Of a stretch of DNA of 64,000 nucleotides, positions 9,757 through 17,631 are shown one piece after another. A program made the translations under genes and the position numbers. Source of the DNA: Halothermothrix sp. (GTDB lineage: Bacteria > Bacillota > Halanaerobiia > DY22613); NCBI GenBank assembly GCA_016841825.1, contig JAENYK010000003.1, positions 310,001-374,000 of the forward strand. Direction: 5' to 3'. Under the pieces are notes generated by a model. That model saw only the letters and a list, made by a program, of their open reading frames with translations, made no database searches and had not been told where the DNA came from. The first letter of the stretch is position 1. Each line of letters opens with the position of its first letter.

Positions 9757-11082
9757 TTATTTTTTCTTCCGACGTTGAGCCAGCACTTCAGCTTTACCCA
9801 GACGGATATAATGAACTAGCGGTCGCTTGGCGGGACAGATATAAGAACAAGAACCGCACTCGATACAATCCAGGACATTGTAATTCTCCATCTCAGCATA
9901 CATCTTGTGTTGACTTTGATTAGCCAGAGTAATCGGCATTAAGAAGACTGGACAAACATCAACACAACGTGCACACCGGATACAGGGTTGGGGTTCAAAG
10001 TCTTGAGCATCATTAACAGTCAATACCAGAACACCAGAAGTACCTTTTTGGACTGGTACATCTATATTGTGAGCAGAAGGACCCATCATCGGACCACCCA
10101 GAATAACCTTACCAGGGGTTCCATTAAAGCCACCAGCTTGCTCAATCAATTCAGAGACAGAAGTACCAATCTTCACAATCAAATTTTGTGGATTCTTAAT
10201 CCCGTGACCAGTAATAGTTACAGGTCTCTCAATCAATGGCATACCTTCTCGAATAGCTTTGGTCACTGCTACAGCAGTAGTCACATTGTTAACAACACAA
10301 CCAGCATCTGCAGGTAATCCGCCAGAAGGTACTTCTCTGCCAGTAATGGCAGTGATCAACATCTTCTCACCACCCTGTGGGTATTTGGTATGCAAAGGTA
10401 CTACCTCAATACCAGCTTCACCCGTACAGGCTTCAGTTAAAACTTTGATAGCATTGGTTTTATTATCTTCGATACCGATATAACCTTTGGTCACACCGAT
10501 GGCTTTCATCAGTGCTTTCAAACCATAGACCACTTCTTCTGCCTGCTCCAGCATTACTCTGTGGTCAACTGTAAGATAAGGTTCACATTCGGCTCCGTTT
10601 AAAATCATCGTATCAACTGTCTTGCCCTCAGGAATAGATAATTTGACCTGAGTTGGGAAGGTTGCACCGCCCATACCAACTATACCTGCTTCACGGATAA
10701 TCATTCGAATATCCTCTGCAGATAAAGAACTAAGATCACCTTTAGGTCGCACATCTTCGTGTAAGGTATTTTGACCATCTGACTCGATGATCACCGCAAG
10801 ACTCTTTCCGCCTGCACCTATCTCTACTTCTCTAACATCTTTTACTACTCCAGAGACACTCGCATGGATTGGGGCAGAAACAAAACTCTGGCTATCGCCG
10901 ATTTTTTGACCCACTTTAACAGTATCACCCTTTTGAACAAGTGGATCACAGGGAGCACCCATGTGTTGACGCATCGGAATAACGACCTGTGCTGGATTTT
11001 GAGCTAATTTTAATTCTTTTCCAGATGTCAACTCTTTGTTGTATGCTGGATGAATACCCTGCTTAAATGTCTTGACATGCAT
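9757..11082 (-). CDS. rnfC: RnfC, NADH/FMN- and [4Fe-4S]-binding peripheral subunit
   Basis: 441 residues. The N-terminal lipoyl/SLBB-like portion (MRQHMGAPCDPLVQKGDTVKVGQKIG and so on) is followed by the flavin/NADH region (GIVGMGGATFPTQVKL near residue 143; GGPMMG later) and two [4Fe-4S] motifs, CIRCARCVDVCPVF and CIECGSCSYICPAKRP. RnfC is the NAD+-reducing end of the complex. First gene of rnfCDGEAB; GGGGTG lies upstream of the ATG. The 426-base region ahead holds a promoter and a Rex-like operator. Confidence 0.96.
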   Translation of the reverse strand: MHVKTFKQGIHPAYNKELTSGKELKLAQNPAQVVIPMRQHMGAPCDPLVQKGDTVKVGQKIGDSQSFVSAPIHASVSGVVKDVREVEIGAGGKSLAVIIESDGQNTLHEDVRPKGDLSSLSAEDIRMIIREAGIVGMGGATFPTQVKLSIPEGKTVDTMILNGAECEPYLTVDHRVMLEQAEEVVYGLKALMKAIGVTKGYIGIEDNKTNAIKVLTEACTGEAGIEVVPLHTKYPQGGEKMLITAITGREVPSGGLPADAGCVVNNVTTAVAVTKAIREGMPLIERPVTITGHGIKNPQNLIVKIGTSVSELIEQAGGFNGTPGKVILGGPMMGPSAHNIDVPVQKGTSGVLVLTVNDAQDFEPQPCIRCARCVDVCPVFLMPITLANQSQHKMYAEMENYNVLDCIECGSCSYICPAKRPLVHYIRLGKAEVLAQRRKKK

Positions 11083-11197
11083 ATAAATTTCACCCCTTTA
11101 AATAAAATTAATAAAAATACATTTTAACAGTTGATTTGCCACCTTAACATATTCGGGATTTATGACGAAAATCCTCTATTAAGCTGGCGATATTTCA

Positions 11198-11226
11198 ATT
11201 ATAACAAAGATATTTTTGGATATGAA
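11198..11226 (-). promoter_or_regulatory. Likely rnf operon promoter
   Basis: The minus strand has a perfect TATAAT at 11203-11198 and TTCATA (4 of 6 to the -35 consensus) at 11226-11221, spaced exactly 17 bases. The start site would be near 11191, giving a leader of about 110 bases before rnfC. The leader contains a small GGATTT...AAATCC stem. Confidence 0.55.
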
Positions 11227-11269
11227 GCTGTATAACCGAAATAACAAATGTAAATTTTGGATATTATTT

Positions 11270-11285
11270 AGTGAATTATTTCACT
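11270..11285. promoter_or_regulatory. Rex-like redox operator upstream of rnf
   Basis: AGTGAATTATTTCACT is a six-base-arm palindrome with a four-base AT centre. It matches the core GTGAA-N4-TTCAC of the Gram-positive Rex (NADH-sensing repressor) site in all ten core positions. It lies about 45 bases upstream of the predicted -35. A weaker half-matching copy (GTGTCTTATTTCACAT) lies at 11371-11386. Assignment to Rex is by motif only. Confidence 0.5.
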
Positions 11286-11481
11286 TAGTCTCTGAATATT
11301 CATACAATTATTGCGTATAAAGCTTTGGTTTTTACCGCCATTGTCTGTAAAATACTTGTAACATTAATAAGTGTCTTATTTCACATATTTAATGTTATCC
11401 AGACCTTTCAGGGAAAATAGTTGGACTTTTGGGAGTTTTCAAAATTATTAATCTTTAATATCAAAGCTAGAATTTTCTCTA

Positions 11482-11510
11482 AAATAACAAAGGAGCAGAA
11501 AGCTGCTCCT
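11482..11510 (-). terminator. Terminator of mrp
   Basis: AGGAGCAG and CTGCTCCT form an eight-base perfect stem with a four-base loop (11491-11510), followed on the minus strand by TTTGTTATTTT. The first stem bases overlap the mrp stop codon. Confidence 0.8.
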
Positions 11511-12282
11511 AATGTTTTATCTCAATCCAATTTTCTATAATTGTTTTAACCCAGTCATCATTCGACATTTTATACTCTTCGATCAATCCAAGATCCGTCA
11601 ATTTAGTCATTTCTGGATCAATGGGTAACCTGGTCAAGAAAGGAATCTCTATCTCGTTAGCTATAGATTCTCCTTTTCCTTTCCCAAAAATCTCAATTTT
11701 GTTTTCACAGTGAGGACAGATAAGATAGCTCATATTCTCCACCAGACCCAAAATCGGAATCTCTAACATTTTTGCCATCTTTACAGATTTTTTGACCTCC
11801 ATATAGACCAAATCCTGCGGTGATGACACCAGAACAATACCATCTACAGGAATAGACTGCATAACTGTCAAAGGAACATCTCCTGTTCCGGGAGGAAGAT
11901 CTAAAACCAGATAGTCCAGTTGATTCCAGACCACATCTGACCAGAACTGACGTACAGTTCCTCCCATTAATGGACCACGCCAGATGATTGGATCATCTTC
12001 ACTCTCCAGCAAGAGGTTTACCGACATAACTCCTATCCCTGTTTTGGTACGTAAAGGAAACAGTCCCAGATCAGTCTGTTCAGGATGTCCCTGAATCCCA
12101 AACATCTTCGGAATACTTGGCCCTGTAATATCAGCATCCATTAAGCCTACTTTGTAACCCAATCGATTTAAGGTTACAGCCAGAAGAGCAGATACAGTAG
12201 ATTTACCCACTCCTCCTTTGCCACTCATCACTGCGATAACTTTTTTTATCTCACTTAAATCGTTCAACTTTTCCTTTTCCAT
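11509..12282 (-). CDS. mrp: Mrp/NBP35-type P-loop ATPase, Fe-S cluster carrier
   Basis: 257 residues. Deviant Walker A MSGKGGVGKSTVSALLAV near residue 19, DADITGPSIPKMFG, LDLPPGTGDVPLT, and a CPHC metal motif near residue 189 are the ApbC/Mrp signatures. Such proteins bind a bridging [4Fe-4S] cluster and hand it to apoproteins. It is about 90 bases downstream of two MinD/ferredoxin ATPases and a NifX-like gene, a set resembling the anaerobe orange-protein (ORP) loci, which also contain an Mrp homologue. Confidence 0.93.
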   Translation of the reverse strand: MEKEKLNDLSEIKKVIAVMSGKGGVGKSTVSALLAVTLNRLGYKVGLMDADITGPSIPKMFGIQGHPEQTDLGLFPLRTKTGIGVMSVNLLLESEDDPIIWRGPLMGGTVRQFWSDVVWNQLDYLVLDLPPGTGDVPLTVMQSIPVDGIVLVSSPQDLVYMEVKKSVKMAKMLEIPILGLVENMSYLICPHCENKIEIFGKGKGESIANEIEIPFLTRLPIDPEMTKLTDLGLIEEYKMSNDDWVKTIIENWIEIKH

Positions 12283-12372
12283 TATCTTTCCTCCTAAACT
12301 GTGTCATTTCGAATGATTTATTTGTCTTTTTCCAGTTAACTATCCTAGTTTATCCAAAACCGGTCAAAACAT

Positions 12373-13275
12373 TTATTCTATCAGAGAGATTACCTTCCGA
12401 TATATCTCTTTTAATGCCTGTAAAGTTCGATCTTCTCCATCTCCCTGATTCAATAATTCCCAGAGAGTCATCTCCAGGCAGATTGCTTCTGTAACCCGTT
12501 TATCGAATGGAATCTGTCCTACCACTTCTACCTCATTTTTCTGGCAATAAATGATAATTTTTTGTGTCATCTCCCGATTAAGATCTGCCTTATTGATACA
12601 GACCACACAATTTACCGTGAAATGTTTAGCCAGATCTAAAACCCGTTCCAGATCATGCAAACCGGAAACAGTAGGCTCAGTTACGGTAAGGGCCAGATCT
12701 GTTCCAGAGAAAGAAGAGATGACTGGACAACCTATACCCGGAGGTCCGTCCACAATTAGCAGTTGACGTTCTTCTCTTTCACCGATCTCTCTGGCTGTGG
12801 TCAAGACTTTGGTCACTAATTTACCCGAATTTTCTTCACCTATTCCTAATTTCGCATGAATCAATGGCCCAAATCGGGTATCAGAAACAAACCATTCTCC
12901 ACAAAGATTGTTATCAATATCAATTGCTCCCGTAGGACACACATATCTACACAGAGTACACCCTTCACAGAGCATTGGATCAATCTTTACTTGGGTATCC
13001 CAGAATAAAGAATCCAGTTCAACCTGGATAGCTTGAAAACGGCAGTGAGTGACGCATTGATGACACTGACTACATTTTGAAGGATTAATTTTCGCCACCT
13101 TTCCACCATAAAAATCATGCACTTCCAGGACATCAGGATTCACAACCAGATGTAGATCGGCAGCATCTACATCACAATCGGCCAGAATTATTTCTTTGCT
13201 CATAGCTGCCAACGAAGCTGTCAGAGACGTTTTGCCGGTCCCACCCTTACCACTAATCACTAATAGCTGCTTCAT
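12373..13275 (-). CDS. MinD-superfamily P-loop ATPase with inserted ferredoxin domain (first of tandem pair)
   Basis: 300 residues. Walker A SGKGGTGKTSL at residues ~8-18 is followed by two [4Fe-4S] motifs (CSQCHQCVTHCRF and CEGCTLCRYVCPTGAID) over ~63-118, then LLIVDGPPGIGCPVISS. This is the COG1149-type architecture (ORP3/ORP4-like). In Desulfovibrio such ATPases associate with orange protein, which carries a Mo-Cu-S cluster. The start codon overlaps the stop of the next gene upstream, indicating translational coupling. Cluster insertion or ATP-driven redox is inferred, not shown. Confidence 0.88.
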   Translation of the reverse strand: MKQLLVISGKGGTGKTSLTASLAAMSKEIILADCDVDAADLHLVVNPDVLEVHDFYGGKVAKINPSKCSQCHQCVTHCRFQAIQVELDSLFWDTQVKIDPMLCEGCTLCRYVCPTGAIDIDNNLCGEWFVSDTRFGPLIHAKLGIGEENSGKLVTKVLTTAREIGEREERQLLIVDGPPGIGCPVISSFSGTDLALTVTEPTVSGLHDLERVLDLAKHFTVNCVVCINKADLNREMTQKIIIYCQKNEVEVVGQIPFDKRVTEAICLEMTLWELLNQGDGEDRTLQALKEIYRKVISLIE

Positions 13276-14180
13276 CAGTTCATCCCTTCCTTATTTGCAC
13301 AGACCGCCATAAATAGTTGAATAAAGGCTTTCTGCAGATCGGGGAATTGATCCACCAATAAATCACCCCTGGCATAACAACTGGCATACTCTCTGTTAAA
13401 TGGGATCCGCAATAATATAGGAATATCCATCTCCCGACAAAAATCTTCCACAGAAATATCCCCTCCGGAAGAAAGCAAATCTGCCCGATTAATCACCACC
13501 CCACAGGGAATCTGCATTTTTTGCACAACCTCATATGCTAATTTTAAGTCATTTAAACCAAAAGGTGTTGGCTCAGTGACCAGAATAACATAATCTGCTC
13601 CGTAAAGACTAGAGACAACTGAGCAAGAGGTTCCCGGAGGAGCATCAATGATTGTTAATTTATCCTGGTCAATTGCTTCTTTTAATTGTTTAATAATCGG
13701 AGGTGCTAAAGGTGTTCCAATTTTTAGTTCACCCTGCAAAAACTCCATCTTGCCTATCTTTCCTTGATCAATCCAACCAATAATCCGCTGAGATTCAGAG
13801 ATAGCATGGGCTGGACAGATAAAACTACATCCTCCGCAACCATGACAGAGTTCCGGAAAGATCAAAATACTTCCTTTGATATAGGCCAGAGCATTATAAA
13901 CACAAAATTCACTACATCTGGCACACTGGATACATTTTTCTCCATCAACTTCCGGAATACTAATATATACCTCTTTACGCTCTAATAACTCAGGTCTGAG
14001 GAAAAGGTGAGAATTTGGCTCTTCGACATCACAATCGATAAGTTGAATCATCTCCTGGGGAATCCTCAAATCTCCATCTTCTCTGGACAAAGCTCGGGCC
14101 AGATTGGTAGCAATAGTCGTCTTTCCTGTACCTCCTTTTCCACTGGCCACAACTATTGTCAGATTACTATTCACTCCCAT
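13275..14180 (-). CDS. MinD-superfamily P-loop ATPase with inserted ferredoxin domain (second of tandem pair)
   Basis: 301 residues if started at the ATG at 14180 (MGVNSNLTIVV), preceded by AAAGGAAG; the frame is open seven codons further. Walker A SGKGGTGKTTI, ferredoxin motifs CIQCARCSEFCVYNA and CHGCGGCSFICPAHAI over ~75-125, then TIIDAPPGTSCSVVSS. It is a paralogue of the neighbour at 12373-13275, and the two probably act as a heterodimer as proposed for ORP3/ORP4. It overlaps the NifX-like gene by 14 bases. Confidence 0.88.
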   Translation of the reverse strand: MGVNSNLTIVVASGKGGTGKTTIATNLARALSREDGDLRIPQEMIQLIDCDVEEPNSHLFLRPELLERKEVYISIPEVDGEKCIQCARCSEFCVYNALAYIKGSILIFPELCHGCGGCSFICPAHAISESQRIIGWIDQGKIGKMEFLQGELKIGTPLAPPIIKQLKEAIDQDKLTIIDAPPGTSCSVVSSLYGADYVILVTEPTPFGLNDLKLAYEVVQKMQIPCGVVINRADLLSSGGDISVEDFCREMDIPILLRIPFNREYASCYARGDLLVDQFPDLQKAFIQLFMAVCANKEGMN

Positions 14181-14508
14181 CTTCCTTTCCCATTTGACCA
14201 TGATTAAACTTCTCGATAACGGTTGCTATTGTACCGGTAATTCCTTCATAGACCCGTACTTTGCCCGTCTCTAATCCACGCATAGCCTTTGGTCCTACAC
14301 GTCCTGTCAAGACAGCTTCTGCCTGAAGATCTACCACCTTCTGTGCACTCTGCACTCCAGCACCAGAATCTGCATTTACCCCTGTGTTTTCGATAAATTC
14401 AACATCGTTGGTTGTAGAATCAACCAGAGCAAAATACTTGCATCTGCCAAACCGAGGATCAACTTCCGAATTTAGAGAATTATCTTGAGCTGTTATAACA
14501 ATCTTCAT
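14167..14508 (-). CDS. NifX/NifB-type dinitrogenase iron-molybdenum cofactor-binding family protein (orange-protein-like)
   Basis: 113 residues with the fold signature MKIVITAQDNSLNSEVDPRFGRCKYFALVD, then VQSAQKVVDLQAEAVLTGRVGPKAMRGLE, typical of the small NifX/MTH1175/ORP family, which binds metal-sulfur clusters. No nitrogenase genes are visible, so a nitrogen-fixation role is unlikely. It overlaps the DUF5320 gene upstream by four bases (ATGA) and the MinD-like ATPase downstream by 14 bases, within one operon. Confidence 0.88.
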   Translation of the reverse strand: MKIVITAQDNSLNSEVDPRFGRCKYFALVDSTTNDVEFIENTGVNADSGAGVQSAQKVVDLQAEAVLTGRVGPKAMRGLETGKVRVYEGITGTIATVIEKFNHGQMGKEDGSE

Positions 14509-14807
14509 GCTTCTTTCCCTTCCTTATCATCAGATTTATCTGCAATCCGCTCCAGAATTCCAGTTAGACCATTTACCTGTTCTTTAAGACTATTCACCTG
14601 TTTTGTTAACTCTTCTAACTCGTAATTATCCATCTCAGCAGAAAAATTAGCTCCTCTTCCATAACCACGATTTCTAAATCCATTCCTCAGACCTCTACAA
14701 CCAGAAAATCTTCCCATATTTCCTTGATATGGTTGAATACAAAAACCTCTTCCTCTTCCTGTCATTGCCCCCTGCCCCATAGGTCCAGTTCCATCATAAC
14801 CTGGCAT
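14505..14807 (-). CDS. DUF5320 family protein, first gene of ORP-like operon
   Basis: 100 residues. The N terminus MPGYDGTGPMGQGAMTGRGRG is the DUF5320 hallmark. It is followed by a Gly/Arg-rich stretch and a C-terminal coiled coil (ELEELTKQVNSLKEQVNGL). Function unknown; the family recurs beside NifX-like and MinD/ferredoxin genes in anaerobes. The start at 14807 is fixed by AAGGAGG nine to ten bases upstream. Its promoter (14853-14881) is the best sigma-A match in the window. Confidence 0.85.
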   Translation of the reverse strand: MPGYDGTGPMGQGAMTGRGRGFCIQPYQGNMGRFSGCRGLRNGFRNRGYGRGANFSAEMDNYELEELTKQVNSLKEQVNGLTGILERIADKSDDKEGKEA

Positions 14808-14837
14808 TTGTTTGGCCTCCTTATAATATATTTTGAG

Positions 14838-14881
14838 CATATGCCCATTACTATTATAAAATTATTTTGGGCATATGTCAA
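14838..14881 (-). promoter_or_regulatory. Consensus sigma-A promoter with flanking inverted operators
   Basis: Minus strand: TTGACA (14881-14876), 17 bases, TATAAT (14858-14853), both perfect. An inverted repeat brackets it: GGGCATATG at 14869-14877 touches the -35 and spacer, and CATATGCCC at 14838-14846 covers the expected start site. Each arm is itself part of a near-palindrome around CATATG. A promoter this strong flanked by symmetrical sites suggests tight repression. The adjacent DUF134 regulator is the obvious candidate, by location only. Confidence 0.8.
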
Positions 14882-14904
14882 TAACCTATGGAGAAAAAAT
14901 TGCG

Positions 14905-14931
14905 ATTTTTGCAGAAAAATTCTGCAAAAAT
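14905..14931. terminator. Perfect 12-base-arm palindrome (terminator or operator)
   Basis: Arms ATTTTTGCAGAA and TTCTGCAAAAAT with a three-base AAA loop. It lies about 25 bases upstream of the DUF5320 promoter. It could end the DUF134 transcript (minus strand), though the GC content of the stem is low, or serve as a protein-binding site. Confidence 0.45.
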
Positions 14932-14974
14932 GAGGACTATCTTCATCATAATTTAAAGTCAGATTAACTTTTAC

Positions 14975-15066
14975 AATTTCAGAAGGTGATTTGTATTTTC
15001 ACTGAAGTAAAAACACTATATAGTTATTTATACTCCCACCTATAGAGAATGGAGGACTTTTTTCCA
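14975..15066 (+). repeat. Dispersed structured repeat, copy C
   Basis: It shares TTTCAGAAGG, GATTTGTA, CACTGAAGT, TAGTTATTTATACTCC and CCTATAGAG, in the same order and spacing, with copy A (25331-25458, reverse orientation) and in part with copy B (43589-43713). It lacks the CAAG-loop hairpin found at one end of A and B. It lies between the end of the DUF134 gene and the ORP-like operon promoter. A second degenerate core (TTCCCCCTATAG and GGGATAG) may be present at 15109-15130. Confidence 0.7.
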
Positions 15067-15203
15067 ATAAGAGGATAAACAAAAAAACCGCCACTAATTT
15101 GATATATTCCCCCTATAGTAGGGATAGTTGGAAGTTCACTATTAGTAACAGTCTCTGATTCACAATATATTCTTTTCACCTCTTCGATCTAGATCCTTTT
15201 TAA

Positions 15204-15620
15204 TCAGGACGGTTCGATCTCTTCTAAAGGATGCCCACATTCAGGGCAATCAGTGATCTCTTCTTGATCTCCGGTCACATTAGACTCTTCATAAACCTCA
15301 TCACAGTGGCGACAGCGTTTTCTGCGGTGTCCCAGATAAAAATCTCCACCTTGAAAACGAATCGCTTTCCCACAGATCAAAGCATCAGAGATTTTACTTC
15401 TGGCTTCCTGCAAAATCCGCTGAAAAGTAGCTCTCGATACCTGCATCTTCTCAGCACATTCCTCCTGCATCAATCCCTCCCGATCTTTTAGGCGAATAGC
15501 CTCGACTTCTTCGATGGTCAAAACCACCTCTTCTAATTCACACATCGGTACTGCTGCCGGTTTAAAATATTTGACTGCAGGAATAAATTCTACTCTTCTC
15601 TCTTTTGGTGGTCTTGGCAT
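15204..15620 (-). CDS. DUF134 family HTH regulator with C-terminal zinc ribbon
   Basis: 138 residues. [21 protein letters not shown] is the typical DUF134 N terminus. A sigma-70 region-4-like helix-turn-helix ([21 protein letters not shown], then [16 protein letters not shown]) spans ~40-95. The C terminus carries CRHC...CPECGHP, a zinc-ribbon or rubredoxin-like site. The ATG at 15620 has GAAGAGGAG upstream; the frame is open eight codons further from TTG. It lies 0.4 kb upstream of the ORP-like operon and just downstream of the hydrogenase-type regulatory module. Likely a DNA-binding regulator; its target is inferred. Confidence 0.86.
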   Translation of the reverse strand: MPRPPKERRVEFIPAVKYFKPAAVPMCELEEVVLTIEEVEAIRLKDREGLMQEECAEKMQVSRATFQRILQEARSKISDALICGKAIRFQGGDFYLGHRRKRCRHCDEVYEESNVTGDQEEITDCPECGHPLEEIEPS

Positions 15621-15770
15621 CTGCCCCACTCCTCTTCCTCTCAAATATTCTACTTCCTATTATAACAGATTCACTTAAATAACAAAAGAGCCGCCTACTA
15701 ATTTTTCAACACCTATCTTTCACCTAAACTCTTTTACAAAGCTGTTAACAACAAATTGAGTAAGATTAAA

Positions 15771-16316
15771 TTAATCAATCAACTTACCTTCCAATCCCTC
15801 TATTAGATCATTTTGAATCGCCTCCAGAACCATTGGATGATTCAGCGGCACACCTGCTAATTCCTCACGGATATATCTGGTGGACAGTCCATATTCACCA
15901 TTATCACATCTATAGGTGAATAGAAAATCTACATCGGGATTCCCCTGAATCAAAGTAATCATGGTTGAGATGAGATCACCCATCGGAGTCCTATCTATAT
16001 GACTGAGTTTGAAACTGGCGGTCACCACTGTCCCCTTACCTTCTTCCGACTTTAGAATAAAACCACCCTCAGCCCGCTCTGCAGCATCTTTAAACAGAGG
16101 TAAACCTAAGCCCACCCGACGGGTTGTCCTGGTGGTAACAAAAGGATCTAAGACATCCTGAGTCATCTGTTTTGACATCCCCTCACCATTATCCTCAATA
16201 GTAATACTCAATTCATCTCGTTCTGTGCAAATCTCGATCATGATCTGCACCTCACTAGCTCTGGCTCGCGTTGAGTTCTGAACTATATCCAGTATATGTA
16301 AAGACAGTTCACGCAT
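15771..16316 (-). CDS. HATPase-domain protein of hydrogenase-type regulatory module
   Basis: 181 residues of histidine-kinase-like ATPase fold without a phosphoacceptor domain: N-box LDIVQNSTRARA near residue 9, G1 box IEDNGEGMS near 40, G2 VGLGLPLFKDAAERAEGG near 68, GKGTVVTASFKL near 96. It closely resembles the ATP-binding region ATPase proteins encoded next to multisubunit [FeFe]-hydrogenases in clostridia and Halanaerobiales. The start is supported by AGGAGGGG. 25 bases separate it from the DRTGG gene. It may act as an anti-sigma-like kinase; the partner is unknown. Confidence 0.82.
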   Translation of the reverse strand: MRELSLHILDIVQNSTRARASEVQIMIEICTERDELSITIEDNGEGMSKQMTQDVLDPFVTTRTTRRVGLGLPLFKDAAERAEGGFILKSEEGKGTVVTASFKLSHIDRTPMGDLISTMITLIQGNPDVDFLFTYRCDNGEYGLSTRYIREELAGVPLNHPMVLEAIQNDLIEGLEGKLID

Positions 16317-16341
16317 TATAAGCCCCTCCTATAGTGTAGAA

Positions 16342-16674
16342 CTATTTGACTCCCGCTGAGTGTAACTGACATGCCAATTGATAACTATTGGCTTTAGAAG
16401 TAAAGATATTAATCCCTTCCTCCCTGGCTTTCTCCAACATATTTTGTGCTGGTGCTACCCCGCTGGCGATAATGATTCCAGATAAATTTAACAATGCTGC
16501 CACGGCGATGATATTCTGATGACCCTGGATCGTGATCCAGATATTACCGTTTTTCGCCTGAGCCATCACCTGGCTTAACAGATCACCAATATAACCACCA
16601 GTAACTTCCCGTTCCAAATCAGAGTCCACCTCGACCTTTAGTGGAACAGATTCTATGATCTCGCTTAATCTCAT
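16342..16674 (-). CDS. DRTGG-domain protein (short form)
   Basis: About 110 residues beginning MRLSEIIESVPLKVE. The frame also opens three codons earlier at GTG, but that codon is too close to AAGGGTGG. The sequence (ITIQGHQNIIAVAALLNLSG, then IIIASGVAP) fits the small DRTGG-domain proteins that accompany CBS/HATPase proteins in [FeFe]-hydrogenase loci. Role unknown; possibly ligand sensing. It lies between the CBS-HATPase and HATPase genes. Confidence 0.78.
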   Translation of the reverse strand: MRLSEIIESVPLKVEVDSDLEREVTGGYIGDLLSQVMAQAKNGNIWITIQGHQNIIAVAALLNLSGIIIASGVAPAQNMLEKAREEGINIFTSKANSYQLACQLHSAGVK

Positions 16675-16689
16675 CCGTATCACCCACCC

Positions 16690-17631
16690 TTAATTAATAT
16701 TAATGATAGCTGTCACTGTAGTACCCTCTCCGGGAATGGATTCAATCATCAGTTCATCAGACCAACGTTTCATATTATATAATCCCATTCCGGCACCAAA
16801 ACCCAACTCCCGTACGTGTTCGGAAGCAGTCGACCAGCCAGGTTCCAGTGCCAGATCAATATCACAGATGCCTGGCCCTTCATCGACAATAATTATTTTA
16901 ACAAAATCAGGAGTAACCAGTACTGTCATTGTCCCACGATAAGCATGAATCACCACATTCACTTCAGCCTCATAACTGACCACAGCCACTTTGCGTAAAA
17001 AGATTGGGGAATAACGTCCAGTATCTGCCAATGTTCGTTTCAAATTACTGGATGCTTCACCAGCCTGACTAACATCGCCACCTTCAATCACAAAATTTAA
17101 CACGAATGCTTTGCTTTCATCAATGTTAACATCATTCTCAAAACCTTTGACTTTTCTCACTGTTCGTTCAGTCTGCTGCTGAACCATATGATTCTCTAAA
17201 ATTTGCAACAAACGAACCAGAATGTCCCCAGGTGTAATTATTCCCTTTAATACCCTATCTTTATCAACAACAGGAAATCGTCCATATTTATTCCGTTTAA
17301 ACTGTTTTAATACTTCAATAATTGATTGATCTTCTAAGACTGTTACTACTTTACGAGTCATATACTTACTAATCGCAGCTTCCAAATCCCGTATCTCCAG
17401 ATAATGAATAATGTCGTCAATACTGATAATACCTTCAATTCTATTTTCATTATCTACAATTGGAATACCTGAGATTTTTTTTAGCCGCATAATCTCTTTC
17501 GCCTGAATCACTTTCTGCTGAGGATAAAGTGTTATTACATTATAAGTCATTACATCTTTAGCTTTTAATTCACTGGCTAATTCAGCAATTAGTGGTGAAT
17601 CTATTGGATAAATATCCCGGTCGTCAATCAT
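16690..17631 (-). CDS. Tandem-CBS plus HATPase (anti-sigma-like) protein
   Basis: 313 residues. Two CBS domains (~25-80 and ~88-145: VMTYNVITLYPQQKVIQAKEI; KYMTRKVVTVLEDQSIIEVL) are followed by a HATPase_c domain (~190-313) with IIIVDEGPGICDIDLALEPG, GFGAGMGLYNMKRWSDEL and GEGTTVTAIIN. CBS pairs commonly bind adenine nucleotides, so energy sensing coupled to an RsbW-like kinase is plausible. It overlaps the preceding DRTGG gene by eight bases and has GGAGGGAC ahead of its ATG. Confidence 0.85.
   Translation of the reverse strand: MIDDRDIYPIDSPLIAELASELKAKDVMTYNVITLYPQQKVIQAKEIMRLKKISGIPIVDNENRIEGIISIDDIIHYLEIRDLEAAISKYMTRKVVTVLEDQSIIEVLKQFKRNKYGRFPVVDKDRVLKGIITPGDILVRLLQILENHMVQQQTERTVRKVKGFENDVNIDESKAFVLNFVIEGGDVSQAGEASSNLKRTLADTGRYSPIFLRKVAVVSYEAEVNVVIHAYRGTMTVLVTPDFVKIIIVDEGPGICDIDLALEPGWSTASEHVRELGFGAGMGLYNMKRWSDELMIESIPGEGTTVTAIININ

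Larger units (their letters stand above)
11083..11508. other. 426-base non-coding rnf control region
   Basis: No open frame with a ribosome binding site was seen. The region contains the predicted rnf promoter (11198-11226), the Rex-like palindrome (11270-11285), a weak second box (11371-11386), and at its far end the terminator of the upstream mrp gene (11491-11510). Confidence 0.7.
14882..15203. other. Intergenic region between DUF134 and DUF5320 genes
   Basis: No credible coding sequence. Contents: the palindrome at 14905-14931, repeat copy C (14975-15066) and a possible partial repeat core at 15109-15130. The 14838-14881 promoter adjoins its low-coordinate end. Confidence 0.7.

Noticed and set aside
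11371-11386. Second Rex-like site
   Set aside because: Only one half (TTCACA) matches; the other half is GTGTC. It is mentioned under the operator finding but not called as a separate site.
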